From a virus, in IMG/VR virus record IMGVR_UViG_3300032562_000046, positions 1 to 48,742 of that record: a stretch of 48,742 bases of DNA; one strand, given 5' to 3'. Both the position numbers and the translations under genes were made by a program. Position 1 is the stretch's first letter. Each line of letters opens with the position of its first letter. The notes under the pieces are model-generated. The model had not been told where the DNA came from, did not search any database, and worked only from the letters and a program-made list of their open reading frames with translations. Shown piece by piece: positions 24,860-33,752 of the stretch.

Positions 24860-27059
24860 ACAAGACCCCGACCTGAACGACGCCATCGAGGAGCTGGAGC
24901 GCCACTTCGCAAGATTCCACGGGAACAATGCTGTTGATGAGGCCAGCGCCGCCTTGTCTCGCTCGGAAAACGATTGGATCAACGAGGAGCTGGAGAGGTG
25001 CATTGATCCCGACTACTGGACGAAAAACTACTTTACAATCACAACCGAAAATGGCGAACTGAAAACCCTGTATCCGTACTGGGATCAGCAGGAGATCGTC
25101 AGCGCGGCAATGAAGGAGGAGTGGGAGAACAACGGATGCTGCAAGCTGATTCTTCTCAAGGGGCGTCAGTTTGGCGGCAGCACACATATTCAGGCGCACA
25201 TGTTCCACCGCACGATCTTCTATCCCCACACCTTCACCTTGATTGTCGCTCAGGATAAAGTTGTGTCCACACACATCTACAAGATGTCTGTGAAGGCGTA
25301 TGAGAATCTCCCGTGGTGGATGAGGCCGGAGTGGAGATACAAGTCGGTCGCGGAAGGTATTGACTTTCAACGCGAGGGTGAGGACCAGGTTATGTCCGAT
25401 CCCGGCTTGGGATCTGTGTTGAAGATCTCTCACGCTCAAAAGATGAGCGGCGTGGCTATCGGCCGCAGCATACGGAGTGGCCACTATAGCGAGGTTTCGC
25501 GCTGGCCTGATGCTCAGGTTTTTGAGGCTGACATTCTTCCCTCAATGAACGCTATTGATGGGTTCTATGTGATGGAATCAACTGGTCTGGGAAAGAATGG
25601 CCTTTTCTACGATTGGTGGCAAGATACGGTGGCTGGCGATACCGGATGGCGTCCGGTATTTGTTCCTACCTATCGGGTTAGGAAGTATTTTCTTCCGGTT
25701 TCAAAGTCGGACAATATCGTCCTCAGCGAGACTGAGCAGGTGTTTCATGACCGGGTGAAAAAGGAGCAAAAATACGAAATTCCTCTCGGTTTTTGGAAGT
25801 TTCGCCATTTTGGCCTGAAGCGTTCCAAAAAGAACAAAGCCGGTTTTCTGGAGTCCTACCCGATTACCCCGGAAGAGGCGTTCCAGAACTCCGGCCTGTG
25901 CGCCTTTGATCGCGATGCTATGGATGAGCAGAGAATGAGGGCCCCTAAGAATCCTGCTTATGCGGGAGAGATTCGTCTCAGAGGAAAGCGCGAGGAGCTT
26001 GATATTCGCGCCGTGGATCCGGGGGAAGATCTTCCTGTTCGCAAGCGTGGAAAAGGTGGTCACCGTCTTCATGTTTGGCATTTGCCTGAGCCGGGAAGGT
26101 CTTACTATGTCGGCTCGGATGCTGCTCTTGGAAATGGCGGAGACTATAGCGTGGCTGAGGTGTTTATGGCCGGGTCTCTGGGGCAGAAAGACGTTCAGGT
26201 TGCCGAGTGGTGGGGCTGGGAATCGCCGAAGAGATTTGCCGGAATCGTGGCCGCCCTGGGGTATTGGTATAACGGGGCTGAGGTGACAAATGAATACAAT
26301 GGACCCGGAATCACCACCGGAGACGCCTTGGTCGATATGGACTATCCAAACCTGTGGAGGCCGAGACATAAGGACAGGGTTCAAACAACCTTCACCCCCT
26401 ACCTTCACTGGGTGACTTCAATCAAGACGCGCGACCTGGTGATTGACGAGATGCGCGATGCCCTTCTGACTGATTCGATTGTCATCTACTCACATGATCT
26501 TTTGGATGAGATGGGCGACTTCGCAACCCTCGACGAGGGGCCGGGGCGCAAGAGATACGAGGGTGTTGATTCCAACGACGACGGAGTGCTGGCTTCGACA
26601 ATTTGTCTCTATTGCCTGCGTGAGACGCTACAGTCGGTGAGAGAGTCTCCAGGTTTGGCGATGGCGCAGCCACGCGATGCCGAGGGGAAGATTTGGGGAT
26701 CTCTGCCTTTTTCGTGGCAGGGTCCGTGGGTTATCCGCGACTCAGCGATGCGTCCAATTGCGGATGGTGTTTTCCAGCGCCGGGAGGACGCCGAGAGGGC
26801 GATCAAGGGGCTGAAGGGGGTATACACAGTCAGTCCTCACTGGGCTTTTGCGGCAGCGAACCCCCTGGTTTCCCCGATTCACCAATCCTCTCCGCCGGGC
26901 TACTCCGGAAGTAGCATACAGTATCAGGCAAAGAGGGTTCTAGGTGTTCCAGATCAAGAGATAACGCCCGAGATGGTTTCTGCGTTCCGCAACTGGAGGG
27001 AGTCCGCCCGTTCCGGATCGAGCGCGGAGGAGTTGGTCGGCTACAATGATGATTGGTAG
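24846..27059 (+). CDS. terL: Terminase large subunit
   Basis: The 737-residue protein is the packaging motor. The N-terminal ATPase has Walker A GRQFGGST (106-113), Walker B-region residues at YSEVSRWPDA (214-223) and a coupling motif VMESTGLG (242-249). The RNase H-like nuclease domain starts near 415 with SYYVGSDAALGNGGDYSVAE (419-438), where Asp residues bind metal, and continues with VTNEYNGPG. It pumps DNA into the prohead and cuts the concatemer. A C-terminal extension (about 640-737) is longer than in many phages. It starts 14 bp inside the small-subunit gene. Confidence 0.93.
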   Translation: MRLPRQDPDLNDAIEELERHFARFHGNNAVDEASAALSRSENDWINEELERCIDPDYWTKNYFTITTENGELKTLYPYWDQQEIVSAAMKEEWENNGCCKLILLKGRQFGGSTHIQAHMFHRTIFYPHTFTLIVAQDKVVSTHIYKMSVKAYENLPWWMRPEWRYKSVAEGIDFQREGEDQVMSDPGLGSVLKISHAQKMSGVAIGRSIRSGHYSEVSRWPDAQVFEADILPSMNAIDGFYVMESTGLGKNGLFYDWWQDTVAGDTGWRPVFVPTYRVRKYFLPVSKSDNIVLSETEQVFHDRVKKEQKYEIPLGFWKFRHFGLKRSKKNKAGFLESYPITPEEAFQNSGLCAFDRDAMDEQRMRAPKNPAYAGEIRLRGKREELDIRAVDPGEDLPVRKRGKGGHRLHVWHLPEPGRSYYVGSDAALGNGGDYSVAEVFMAGSLGQKDVQVAEWWGWESPKRFAGIVAALGYWYNGAEVTNEYNGPGITTGDALVDMDYPNLWRPRHKDRVQTTFTPYLHWVTSIKTRDLVIDEMRDALLTDSIVIYSHDLLDEMGDFATLDEGPGRKRYEGVDSNDDGVLASTICLYCLRETLQSVRESPGLAMAQPRDAEGKIWGSLPFSWQGPWVIRDSAMRPIADGVFQRREDAERAIKGLKGVYTVSPHWAFAAANPLVSPIHQSSPPGYSGSSIQYQAKRVLGVPDQEITPEMVSAFRNWRESARSGSSAEELVGYNDDW

Positions 27060-27071
27060 TTTGGAGGAGTA

Positions 27072-27605
27072 ATGGCGACGACGGGTCAGTTTTTACCGCC
27101 CATGAGTGCGGAAAGTGGTATGTATTGCCCAATGTGCAGGGATACGCGCGGGGTGAGAGATGTCAACCTGAAGCGCTCTGCCCACCTGTTTAAGTGTGAT
27201 GTTGGCCACGAGATTCCCTATATGCAGCTTCAGTCTATGCACCCTGACATGGTGCCGTTCGTCACCAAGGAGATTCCGAATCCTACCCTGGACGTGAAGG
27301 CGGAGTGCTGGCTGCGGAAGGATATCTGGAATCGCTTTTCCTCTAAATTCTCGGGGCGCGTGAACTCTACCTTGAACTCTGTTCTCTCAACCATGCTGGA
27401 TGACGACTTTTTGTTTCTGACCGGGGATACGGTGAGGAAGCTGCAAAAGTCCAACATTCGCAAGCAGGAGGACATTTTGGCTGTGGTTGAGGACAACGCT
27501 CGTCTGGTTGCCGAGAACGAGCAGGTTACGCGCGACTCCCAGCGTTTGGCGGCCCTGTTTGCCAATGCGGCCAAGGGTCTACAGGGGCAGGGTTCACAGG
27601 AATAG
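27072..27605 (+). CDS. Phage protein with zinc knuckle and coiled coil (177 aa)
   Basis: ATG 27072 has TTTGGAGGAGTA in front. Residues 19-48 hold CPMCRDTRGVRD...LFKCDVGHEIPY, a zinc-ribbon-like knuckle. The rest is helical, with a C-terminal coiled coil (ILAVVEDNARLVAENEQVTR). It lies between terminase and portal genes, so a packaging or head-assembly helper role is plausible but not shown. Confidence 0.75.
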   Translation: MATTGQFLPPMSAESGMYCPMCRDTRGVRDVNLKRSAHLFKCDVGHEIPYMQLQSMHPDMVPFVTKEIPNPTLDVKAECWLRKDIWNRFSSKFSGRVNSTLNSVLSTMLDDDFLFLTGDTVRKLQKSNIRKQEDILAVVEDNARLVAENEQVTRDSQRLAALFANAAKGLQGQGSQE

Positions 27606-27614
27606 ACGTAACTC

Positions 27615-27643
27615 GCGACAAAACAGTGATGTCAGGATAAAAT
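27615..27643 (+). promoter_or_regulatory. Leaderless-type promoter of the portal gene
   Basis: GCGACA (27615-27620), a 17-bp spacer and TAAAAT (27638-27643) lie 6 bp before GTG 27650. There is no Shine-Dalgarno before the portal start. Confidence 0.55.
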
Positions 27644-27649
27644 CCAAGC

Positions 27650-29473
27650 GTGAACGCCTCCCTACAAGAGCGCCCCGAAGTTAAGCTGGAAGCCGAAGTC
27701 CTCGATTGGGCAAATTCTGTCTATGAGGAAGCCGATTCAGAGCTTATGTCGTCTCCCGAATCGAAACAGGTTCAGAGAGTCATCGACTTCCTTGAGGGAA
27801 AACAGTGGGCTTCAACGGCCAGGCACGGACGCTCACGTCCGGTGGCTAATCGCGTTGTTCGTCAGTTTGTCGAGATGGCGTCGATGCTCACCGATATTCA
27901 GCCGGATGTCCGGGTCAAGTTCACCGATGCGGACGAGAACTACTCTGAAGTCGAAAGCCTGATGAATCGGATGCTCACGGATTGGACGTATATGTCCGAT
28001 TTCGAGCAGGAACTGGTTCAGGTGGTCATGTATGGCCTGATCTCCTATGGTCCCGTCAAGGTTCAGTGGAACCCCTATCTGCGAAACGGCATGGGAAGCA
28101 ACGATTTCCAGCCGCTGTCGCCCCTCGATTTTCTTCAGATTGGCGCTTCTGGCCGTCTTCAGGCCGAGGCTGAGGTTTGCATTGTTCGCCGGGTGGTTAC
28201 CAAGCCATGGCTGGTCCGCCGGTTTGGGGAGGTTGCTTACGGAGTTCAGCCTGACATCGAGTCGGAGATGTCGGCTACCCCGCAAAGGCCGAACGCTGTG
28301 TCTTCTCGCCGCTGGGCCAAATTGAGTCCTTTGATGAGGAACATCCACTCCAAATTGGCCAACTCTGGGGCCGGGGCTCCAACCACCAAGTTTCCCAAGG
28401 TGATTTACAAGGAGTTCTGGTTTAAGGACGACAGCATTTGGGATGGGTCGGAGTCGATAATCATTGGAGATCCGAACGCCTGCTGGTCGTATCGGGTTGA
28501 ACCGGGCATGCCGAAGTATCCTCGTGGCCGCGTGTTGGCGGTGGCCGGAGGAAGGGTTCTTGAGGATGCGCCGAATCCATATTGGCACGGCCGGTTTCCG
28601 TTCGCGATCTATCGCCCACTCCGCGTTCCGTGGAAGTTTGCCGGTCAAAGCATCATGGATCCCCTGTGCGCCATGCAGGCTATTTTGAATCGGATTGAGG
28701 GAGGAGTTCTGGATGTAATCAACTCCACTATAGAGCCGACGATGATGGCCCCTATGGCGGCGTTTAGCGATCAGGACAAAGACTCAATTGACCCCGGAGC
28801 CCCTGGTGGCAAGATTTTCTACCGCAACAACTCTCCTCGTCCTCCTGAGTTTCGCAAGCCTCCCGAGCTTGGCAACTACACCATGCCGATGCGTGACGGA
28901 ATCGACAAGGAGATGGCGATGAACTCTGGCGCGGCGGCAGTGAACCAGACCCTCCAGAAGAAACAGATTCCGGGCGGCGATTCCCTGGAAATGATTGTCA
29001 ACTCGCGGGCGGGAAACATTCGCCTGTATGGGCGCGGCCTCCAGTCTTTTATGGAAGAGGTCGGCGTGATGGTTGTCAGCAACATGTTGCAGTTTGAGAC
29101 GGCCGATAAGCGCGTGGCTCAGTATGGATCGAAGGGATTGACCGACTCCGACTTCCACCCCTACTACAAGCACCTCTGCCCAGCCACCATGGAGCCCGAG
29201 GATTTCGTTCGCAACGTGTCGTTTACGATTCGCCGTGGTTCTTTGCTGGCGATTGAGCGCACGGATGAGCTGGCGCAGATGTCGCAGCTTCGCAGGGCGG
29301 GTGAGATTGATCACACCACCTTCCTTGAGTTCCTGAACTCCAAGTTCAACGCGAACCTGAACATCTCACTGATTCAGCGCCGCCTCGACGAAGAGTCCGC
29401 GAAGAAGGCGCAGATGGCCATGGCTATGGGGCAGGCTGCCCACCAAGCAAAGGAATCTGGGAAGAAGAAGTAG
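27650..29473 (+). CDS. Portal protein
   Basis: GTG 27650 is the start; it has no Shine-Dalgarno but a leaderless-type promoter. The 607-residue protein has the phage portal layout. The clip/wing start is VIDFLEGKQWASTARHGRSR (46-65) and VVRQFVEMASMLTDIQPDVR. A middle domain contains the conserved FPKVIYKEFWFKDDS and PFAIYRPLRVPWKFAGQSI (about 323-341). The helical stem is LCAMQAILNRIEGGVLDVIN, followed by an alanine-rich barrel with AAVNQTLQKKQIPGGDSLEM. It forms the dodecameric channel for DNA. Its length is close to podovirus portals. Confidence 0.9.
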   Translation: MNASLQERPEVKLEAEVLDWANSVYEEADSELMSSPESKQVQRVIDFLEGKQWASTARHGRSRPVANRVVRQFVEMASMLTDIQPDVRVKFTDADENYSEVESLMNRMLTDWTYMSDFEQELVQVVMYGLISYGPVKVQWNPYLRNGMGSNDFQPLSPLDFLQIGASGRLQAEAEVCIVRRVVTKPWLVRRFGEVAYGVQPDIESEMSATPQRPNAVSSRRWAKLSPLMRNIHSKLANSGAGAPTTKFPKVIYKEFWFKDDSIWDGSESIIIGDPNACWSYRVEPGMPKYPRGRVLAVAGGRVLEDAPNPYWHGRFPFAIYRPLRVPWKFAGQSIMDPLCAMQAILNRIEGGVLDVINSTIEPTMMAPMAAFSDQDKDSIDPGAPGGKIFYRNNSPRPPEFRKPPELGNYTMPMRDGIDKEMAMNSGAAAVNQTLQKKQIPGGDSLEMIVNSRAGNIRLYGRGLQSFMEEVGVMVVSNMLQFETADKRVAQYGSKGLTDSDFHPYYKHLCPATMEPEDFVRNVSFTIRRGSLLAIERTDELAQMSQLRRAGEIDHTTFLEFLNSKFNANLNISLIQRRLDEESAKKAQMAMAMGQAAHQAKESGKKK

Positions 29474-30124
29474 TTAGACTCCGAATGGGGTTGTAAATGC
29501 TTCGTGCCCCGGCTCTCCGCCCCACTTGCGGATGTAGTAGTCCCTGTAGAGCATGAAGGTTGCATTGTTCTTCAGTTTTATGGCTGGATCGCTGTTGATG
29601 GTCTGGCTTCCGGGGTGGTTCACCTGAAGACCAGTGTCAATGCACTCGTATCCAGCCAGACGAACCCTCCGATAGAAGTCGTTGTCGCAAAAATACTGCC
29701 AAAAGGTTGTGTCCCACTCGACGCCTGCCGACAGTAAATCTGTGTTGATAGCCGACAGCGTGTCGTAGTGGGTCCACAGGACTCCCCACTTTCTGCCTTG
29801 AAGGTTGGACTGACGCGCGATCTTGAGAAGCTCTTCGCATACGCCTGGGTGGGGCTCGGCGTCGTTGTGCATCCAGATGCAGATGTTTGCTCCCTGTTCT
29901 TGTGTCGTCCTCATGATGTAGTTGAAGGTTTGGGGGCATGAAAGGGGAACCAGGGGGCGAAGAACGTAGACTCCATGCCAGTGCATCCAGGTGTCTGTTG
30001 GCAGGCCTTCTGGGGAGTTGTCAATAATGATACGGTTTGAACCGTAGGCTTCAGATGACCTTACGGCCGTATCGAGAAGGTCGGGACGGTTAAGGTATGG
30101 AATCCACATCTTGTAATCGCTCAC
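29474..30124 (-). CDS. GT-A fold glycosyltransferase (family 2-like)
   Basis: GTG 30124 overlaps the upstream methyltransferase stop (GTGA). The 216 residues begin with a GT-A start (MWIPYLNRPDLLDTAVRS). The N-terminal strand IIIDNSPEGLP is followed by the metal motif WMHNDAEPHPG (DxE/DxD-like, about 83-93). The acceptor-side motif FCDNDFYRRVRLAGYE (about 145-160) comes later. The fold transfers a sugar from a nucleotide donor to an acceptor. It is the last gene of the coupled operon. The substrate is unknown. Confidence 0.82.
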   Translation of the reverse strand: MSDYKMWIPYLNRPDLLDTAVRSSEAYGSNRIIIDNSPEGLPTDTWMHWHGVYVLRPLVPLSCPQTFNYIMRTTQEQGANICIWMHNDAEPHPGVCEELLKIARQSNLQGRKWGVLWTHYDTLSAINTDLLSAGVEWDTTFWQYFCDNDFYRRVRLAGYECIDTGLQVNHPGSQTINSDPAIKLKNNATFMLYRDYYIRKWGGEPGHEAFTTPFGV

Positions 30125-30654
30125 TCTTCCTCCGTAGTCCAGATTGAATCGATAATGCGAAACTTGGGTACCAGCTCATCCACCGCCTGCTTGACTCCAT
30201 CCCAAGGCGGGGCTCCGTAATCGTGTCCGCAGAGGATTCCTCCGGGGCGAAGTTTGGGTCTCCATGCCAGGATGTCGTCTCTCACTCCTTCATAGGTGTG
30301 ATACCCATCGATGAAGATCAGGTCGGCGGTGATGTCTGGAAAGGATGCGGCGATATCTGCCGATGGCCCCTTGCAGATGATGATATTTGCCGCGCATGAG
30401 GTGTATTTTCTGAATTCTCCAAGGAGCCAGTCCGGATCCTTGTCTGCCAAAAAGTCGCCCTGCTGTTCGGTTCCTTGCCATGTATCCACGGCATAGATTG
30501 TTCCGGCGGTATTGCAGGCCAGGGCCAGGGTGCTGCGTCCCATCCACGACCCTACTTCAACGATGGTTGAGGATTTGGATGCGGCATGGGCAAGGTACTC
30601 CAGGTCCCTTTCCCCCATCCATCCGGGTGTTGCGAGGGCTTTCTCAATGTTCAT
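30121..30654 (-). CDS. SAM-dependent methyltransferase (class I)
   Basis: ATG 30654 overlaps the radical SAM stop (ATGA). Residues 30-45 hold motif I (VEVGSWMGRSTLAL) for S-adenosylmethionine, then TIYAVDTWQG (acidic residue for the ribose). Later LIFIDGYHTYEGVRDDILAW (112-131) and LRPGGILCGHDYG (133-145) follow the Methyltransf_24 family pattern. Members commonly methylate sugars or other small groups in polysaccharide pathways. Together with two glycosyltransferases a sugar substrate is likely. Confidence 0.88.
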   Translation of the reverse strand: MNIEKALATPGWMGERDLEYLAHAASKSSTIVEVGSWMGRSTLALACNTAGTIYAVDTWQGTEQQGDFLADKDPDWLLGEFRKYTSCAANIIICKGPSADIAASFPDITADLIFIDGYHTYEGVRDDILAWRPKLRPGGILCGHDYGAPPWDGVKQAVDELVPKFRIIDSIWTTEEE

Positions 30655-32060
30655 TTTGTCCTCAATATGTTGGTGGGCAGGCTCATGCCCATGCTGTGTT
30701 CATAGGCTACTGCTTCCGCCGCCGTGGGGTAAGGGATGGACAGTTTTGACCGCACCTCATCTTCTATCTCATCTCGCATCTGCGCCAGGCGTTCGCGCGA
30801 AATGAAGTCTGTCCACACATAGGAGCGGTATTCTCCCGGCTTTCCCTTGTAAAAGGCTTGCTCTTTGTTGAAGTCAACGCTCTCAAAGTAGAGAGAATCG
30901 CCAAACGTGTCGAACCTGTATATCGGGTGCGCGACCTCGATAGCGCTGTCATGGTACGGAGTTCCCGGATACACAGTGATCACGGTTACGTCGAAGTCGT
31001 CGGGCTTTTCGTCGAGCAGCCAGTCGCGCATGGCGAGGATTGTCTCTTCGCTCTCTGCGGGGTGGCCGACGCTCATGAGGGCTTTGACCTTTAAGCCGTG
31101 CTTGTGGGCGATTCTTAGCATGTTAGTGTTGTCTTGGACGGTGGCGTTTTTGGCGATATTGCGGAGGATGCGCGGATGCGCCGCCTCGAATCCACAGAGA
31201 AGCCAGCGAAAACCGGCCGCATACATCGACTCCGCCTGCTCTTCGGTGAACAATTCAGACTTCACGAATCCGCGCAGACGCCAGTCAACCCCGGTGTTGG
31301 CAATTTGCCTCATCAGTGGGATGATGCTTTTGTTGATATTGAGTTCGTCGTCGTAAAACATGGCTCCATCGGCACCATACACGTCGTGAAGGTGCATCAT
31401 TTCGGCGACGATGTTTTCTGTGGACCGCTTGCGAATCTGCCTCAACATGGGAGAGTTTCTTCCTCCGCAGAAGTTGCAGTGCATCGGGCACCCGGTTTGG
31501 CCGATCAGAGAGTATGACTTTCTTCCGTCTACCGTGTAGTGGTAGGAAGACATGTCCACCAGGTGACGGGCTGGCCATGGGTCATCTGTGAAGTCTTTGG
31601 AGGTATTCCAGAGGATCGACTTGGGGTCGTCGGCGTCAATAAGCCCCCGCTGGTGTATGGCGGTGAAAATTGACTTCTCTCCATCTCCGGCGACCACTGT
31701 TCCAAATATGGAGACCAGCTCTGACAGCATCTCTGCTGACCTCTGGTTGCCCTTCTTGGCCGCTGCGTTGATTAGGGTGGTATGTGGGCCTCCCAGGATG
31801 GTGCGAGAGCCTGCAAGGGCAGATCTGATGGCTATCGCGGATGGCATTTGAGGGGTGGTTGCCGTGAGGGCGAAGATTGCGTCTTTGTGGGGGTAGTCCC
31901 TTATAGCCTCCTCGTAGTTGGAGACTCCAGTCAGGTCAACGTGGTCAACGGAGAACCCTTGGCGCTCAAGTACGGCTCCGACCTTCAGGATTCCGAGAGA
32001 GACAAAGACCCGCTGGTCGAGGAGGAATGGGCTGGGTGGAGTAACCAGACAGATTCTCAC
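30651..32060 (-). CDS. Cobalamin-binding radical SAM enzyme
   Basis: GTG 32060 overlaps the glycosyltransferase stop (GTGA); a GTG at 32084 is less likely. Residues 1-140 form a B12-binding-type domain (VRICLVTPPSPFLLDQRVFV...LGGPHTT). The radical SAM core follows with the cluster motif GCPMHCNFC (190-198; Cys 191, 195, 198), then FYDDELNINK and GFVKSELF. Later motifs are LLCGFEAAHPRIL and VKALMSVGHPAESEETI. The B12 domain lacks a DxHxxG motif, as in many base-off cobalamin radical SAM proteins. Such enzymes do difficult methylations or rearrangements. The substrate here is unknown. Confidence 0.9.
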   Translation of the reverse strand: MRICLVTPPSPFLLDQRVFVSLGILKVGAVLERQGFSVDHVDLTGVSNYEEAIRDYPHKDAIFALTATTPQMPSAIAIRSALAGSRTILGGPHTTLINAAAKKGNQRSAEMLSELVSIFGTVVAGDGEKSIFTAIHQRGLIDADDPKSILWNTSKDFTDDPWPARHLVDMSSYHYTVDGRKSYSLIGQTGCPMHCNFCGGRNSPMLRQIRKRSTENIVAEMMHLHDVYGADGAMFYDDELNINKSIIPLMRQIANTGVDWRLRGFVKSELFTEEQAESMYAAGFRWLLCGFEAAHPRILRNIAKNATVQDNTNMLRIAHKHGLKVKALMSVGHPAESEETILAMRDWLLDEKPDDFDVTVITVYPGTPYHDSAIEVAHPIYRFDTFGDSLYFESVDFNKEQAFYKGKPGEYRSYVWTDFISRERLAQMRDEIEDEVRSKLSIPYPTAAEAVAYEHSMGMSLPTNILRTK

Positions 32061-33232
32061 TTGGCAATTCCTCTCTTCAGCCACTCTTCCCAGCTCGCCC
32101 AGCAGTTGTCCCAGTAGAACTTGGGATCGAGGAGAGATTTTCCGGTTCCGAGCGATGCCGCGAAGATGGTTTTGTCTGCCCAGTCTGACACATTGAAGAC
32201 CGGCCTCTGGTGTCCGTAGAAGTCGTCGTTGAAAAGCGCTATGGGCTCAACGAGCATATTGGGCGGTATGAATTCGGTGGCTCCGGCGTATTTTCCATGA
32301 ACAACCGGAGTCCCGGCCGCAAGAGATTCGCTTAGGGGTAATCCCCACCCCTCGCCCCTACCTATTCCAAAGGTGACGTCGCAGGCGGAAAAGCAGGTAG
32401 CCACCTCGTTGTCGGTGAGGTGTTTGTTGGAGACGATAACCCTCCCATCCAACCCGTATTCGGCAATAAGGGCGGGGATATCCCAGTATTTTACATAGGC
32501 ATCCGTGTGGCACCAGAGGCCGATATTGAGTCCGCGATTCACGAGTTCCCGCCCAACTTGGAACGCCAGTTGCCAATCCTTTCTGGCGCTGTTTGTGGCC
32601 ACAACCCCAATCATCAGGGTTCCATCTTTGATTGGATAGTCGCCTTTTTCTGTGACCAAGTTGACCAGGGAGGACCGGGATGACTCTCTGTCTCGCGGAT
32701 AGAAGATTGACGAGTCGGTTCCATGTGGAAGATGTTCTATGTTGCCGCCGATGGTCTTGTCGATCATGTCGGCCTCCCATTGCGTGTAAGCCAGGGGCCG
32801 GTCGAACCTCTTGATGATATTCGCAATTCCCAGTGGTACGCGGCCGTCCGGGCCTTCGGCGTCCAGGGGGAGGTATGCCCAAACATCAAATGGATCGGAT
32901 TGGATGAAGTTTTTCAGCTTCCCGTCCGGCAGAAGCTCTGGATGCGTAAGCCACCCGAGCCATCCCGGATTCCATATCGTAAGCAGGGTTCCTCTTTCAT
33001 TTCCGGCGAAGTCTGTCCATGCTTCTGGGAGATTTTGAGGGGCAAGAGCATTTGGACCAGCCAGTTCGTATTGTGGCCACGGGAAGCGCTTGGAGGCGAT
33101 TCCTCCAGACCCATAACTGGCAACCTCGAAATCTTCCATCTTATTGATTCTGCACGCCAGTTCGCGCGATATTTTCGCTAATCCAGAGCTGGATGTCGGT
33201 AAGTCCGAGAGAACAAGGATTTTATGTGGCAC
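32057..33232 (-). CDS. GT-B fold glycosyltransferase (family 1/4-like)
   Basis: The start chosen is GTG 33232, right after GGAGGAGAC; the open frame runs to 33427 but its first part has no protein-like character. The 391 residues begin with VPHKILVLSDLPTSSSGLAK (1-20), a GT-B N-terminal loop. In the C-terminal half LMIGVVATNSARKDWQLAFQ is followed by VIVSNKHLTDNEV and FGIGRGEGWGLPLSESLAAG, with the E-x7-E motif (EGWGLPLSE). It uses a nucleotide-sugar donor. It is the first gene of the four-gene coupled minus operon. Confidence 0.88.
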   Translation of the reverse strand: MPHKILVLSDLPTSSSGLAKISRELACRINKMEDFEVASYGSGGIASKRFPWPQYELAGPNALAPQNLPEAWTDFAGNERGTLLTIWNPGWLGWLTHPELLPDGKLKNFIQSDPFDVWAYLPLDAEGPDGRVPLGIANIIKRFDRPLAYTQWEADMIDKTIGGNIEHLPHGTDSSIFYPRDRESSRSSLVNLVTEKGDYPIKDGTLMIGVVATNSARKDWQLAFQVGRELVNRGLNIGLWCHTDAYVKYWDIPALIAEYGLDGRVIVSNKHLTDNEVATCFSACDVTFGIGRGEGWGLPLSESLAAGTPVVHGKYAGATEFIPPNMLVEPIALFNDDFYGHQRPVFNVSDWADKTIFAASLGTGKSLLDPKFYWDNCWASWEEWLKRGIAK

Positions 33233-33306
33233 GTCTCCTCCGCAAGAACATTTTACTCTGGCGCAGAACGGGTCGAGGAAAAAAGATGTCAATTTGGACG
33301 TATCTC

Positions 33307-33334
33307 TTGACACGCCAATCTGATTGGGTACAGT
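33307..33334 (+). promoter_or_regulatory. Promoter for the head-gene block, with palindromic spacer
   Basis: TTGACA (33307-33312), a 16-bp spacer and TACAGT (33329-33334) read toward 33432. The spacer contains CCAATCTGATTGG, a 13-bp palindrome lying between the two boxes, which is a classic place for a repressor operator. Confidence 0.6.
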
Positions 33335-33344
33335 TAAATCAACT

Positions 33345-33372
33345 CCAAGGTAACCATGTTTGGTTACTTTGG
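33345..33372. promoter_or_regulatory. CCAAGGTAACC/GGTTACTTTGG inverted repeat
   Basis: Two 11-bp arms match at 10 of 11 positions around a 6-bp centre, 10-40 bp downstream of the -10 box. The right arm resembles the ACTTTGGTAACC motif found elsewhere. It may be an operator or transcript hairpin. Confidence 0.45.
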
Positions 33373-33431
33373 TGTTCGTGGAGACGGGCACGTTAAAAAC
33401 GCCGATCCTTTCACGAAAGGAGTACATCCAT

Positions 33432-33500
33432 ATGGCACGTCACAAGGGCCGCAAGGGTGGAAAGCGCCACGGCAAGCGTAGCGCAAAGCGCGTGAAGTAA
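33432..33500 (+). CDS. Tiny basic protein (22 aa)
   Basis: ATG 33432 follows GAAAGGAGTACATCC (Shine-Dalgarno AAAGGAG). The product is only 22 residues and over half are Lys, Arg or His (MARHKGRKGGKRHGKRSAKR). It comes first after the head-block promoter. Such a peptide would bind nucleic acid or acidic protein surfaces. A perfect hairpin follows 23 bp after its stop. Confidence 0.55.
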   Translation: MARHKGRKGGKRHGKRSAKRVK

Positions 33501-33523
33501 TCACGCAGCAGATTTAAAACCAA

Positions 33524-33547
33524 GAGGGGGATGGAGACATCCCCCTC
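33524..33547 (+). terminator. Strong hairpin between early head genes
   Basis: GAGGGGGATG-GAGA-CATCCCCCTC is a perfect 10-bp stem with a GNRA loop and no T-run after it. It could slow or partly stop transcription, or protect the short upstream message from decay. Confidence 0.45.
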
Positions 33548-33564
33548 ACAACTGGAGAATCCAG

Positions 33565-33744
33565 ATGAAGAAGTTTGTTGAGACCAACAAGGCGACGGAA
33601 GACACCTTCGGACCAGCAGCCAAGACGGCAAAGCTGAAGAAGGGTGTGTTTCATGCAATTGGCGTGTCCTATCACGATGCCGGAAAGATCCCGGCCAAGG
33701 GTATCTCTCCCAACGTGAAGAACGCCTACCCGGATAACCAGTAA
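33565..33744 (+). CDS. Small phage protein (59 aa)
   Basis: ATG 33565 lies behind TGGAGAATC. The product (MKKFVETNKATEDTFGPAAK, then TAKLKKGVFHAIGVSYHDAG) is basic and short. It has no recognised motif. It sits between the tiny basic gene and the head genes and is probably co-transcribed with them. Confidence 0.65.
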   Translation: MKKFVETNKATEDTFGPAAKTAKLKKGVFHAIGVSYHDAGKIPAKGISPNVKNAYPDNQ

Positions 33745-33752
33745 GGGACAAG

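Noticed and set aside
25701-26408. Long minus-strand frames under terminase and portal genes
   Set aside because: They are shadows of strongly coding plus-strand genes with conserved motifs.
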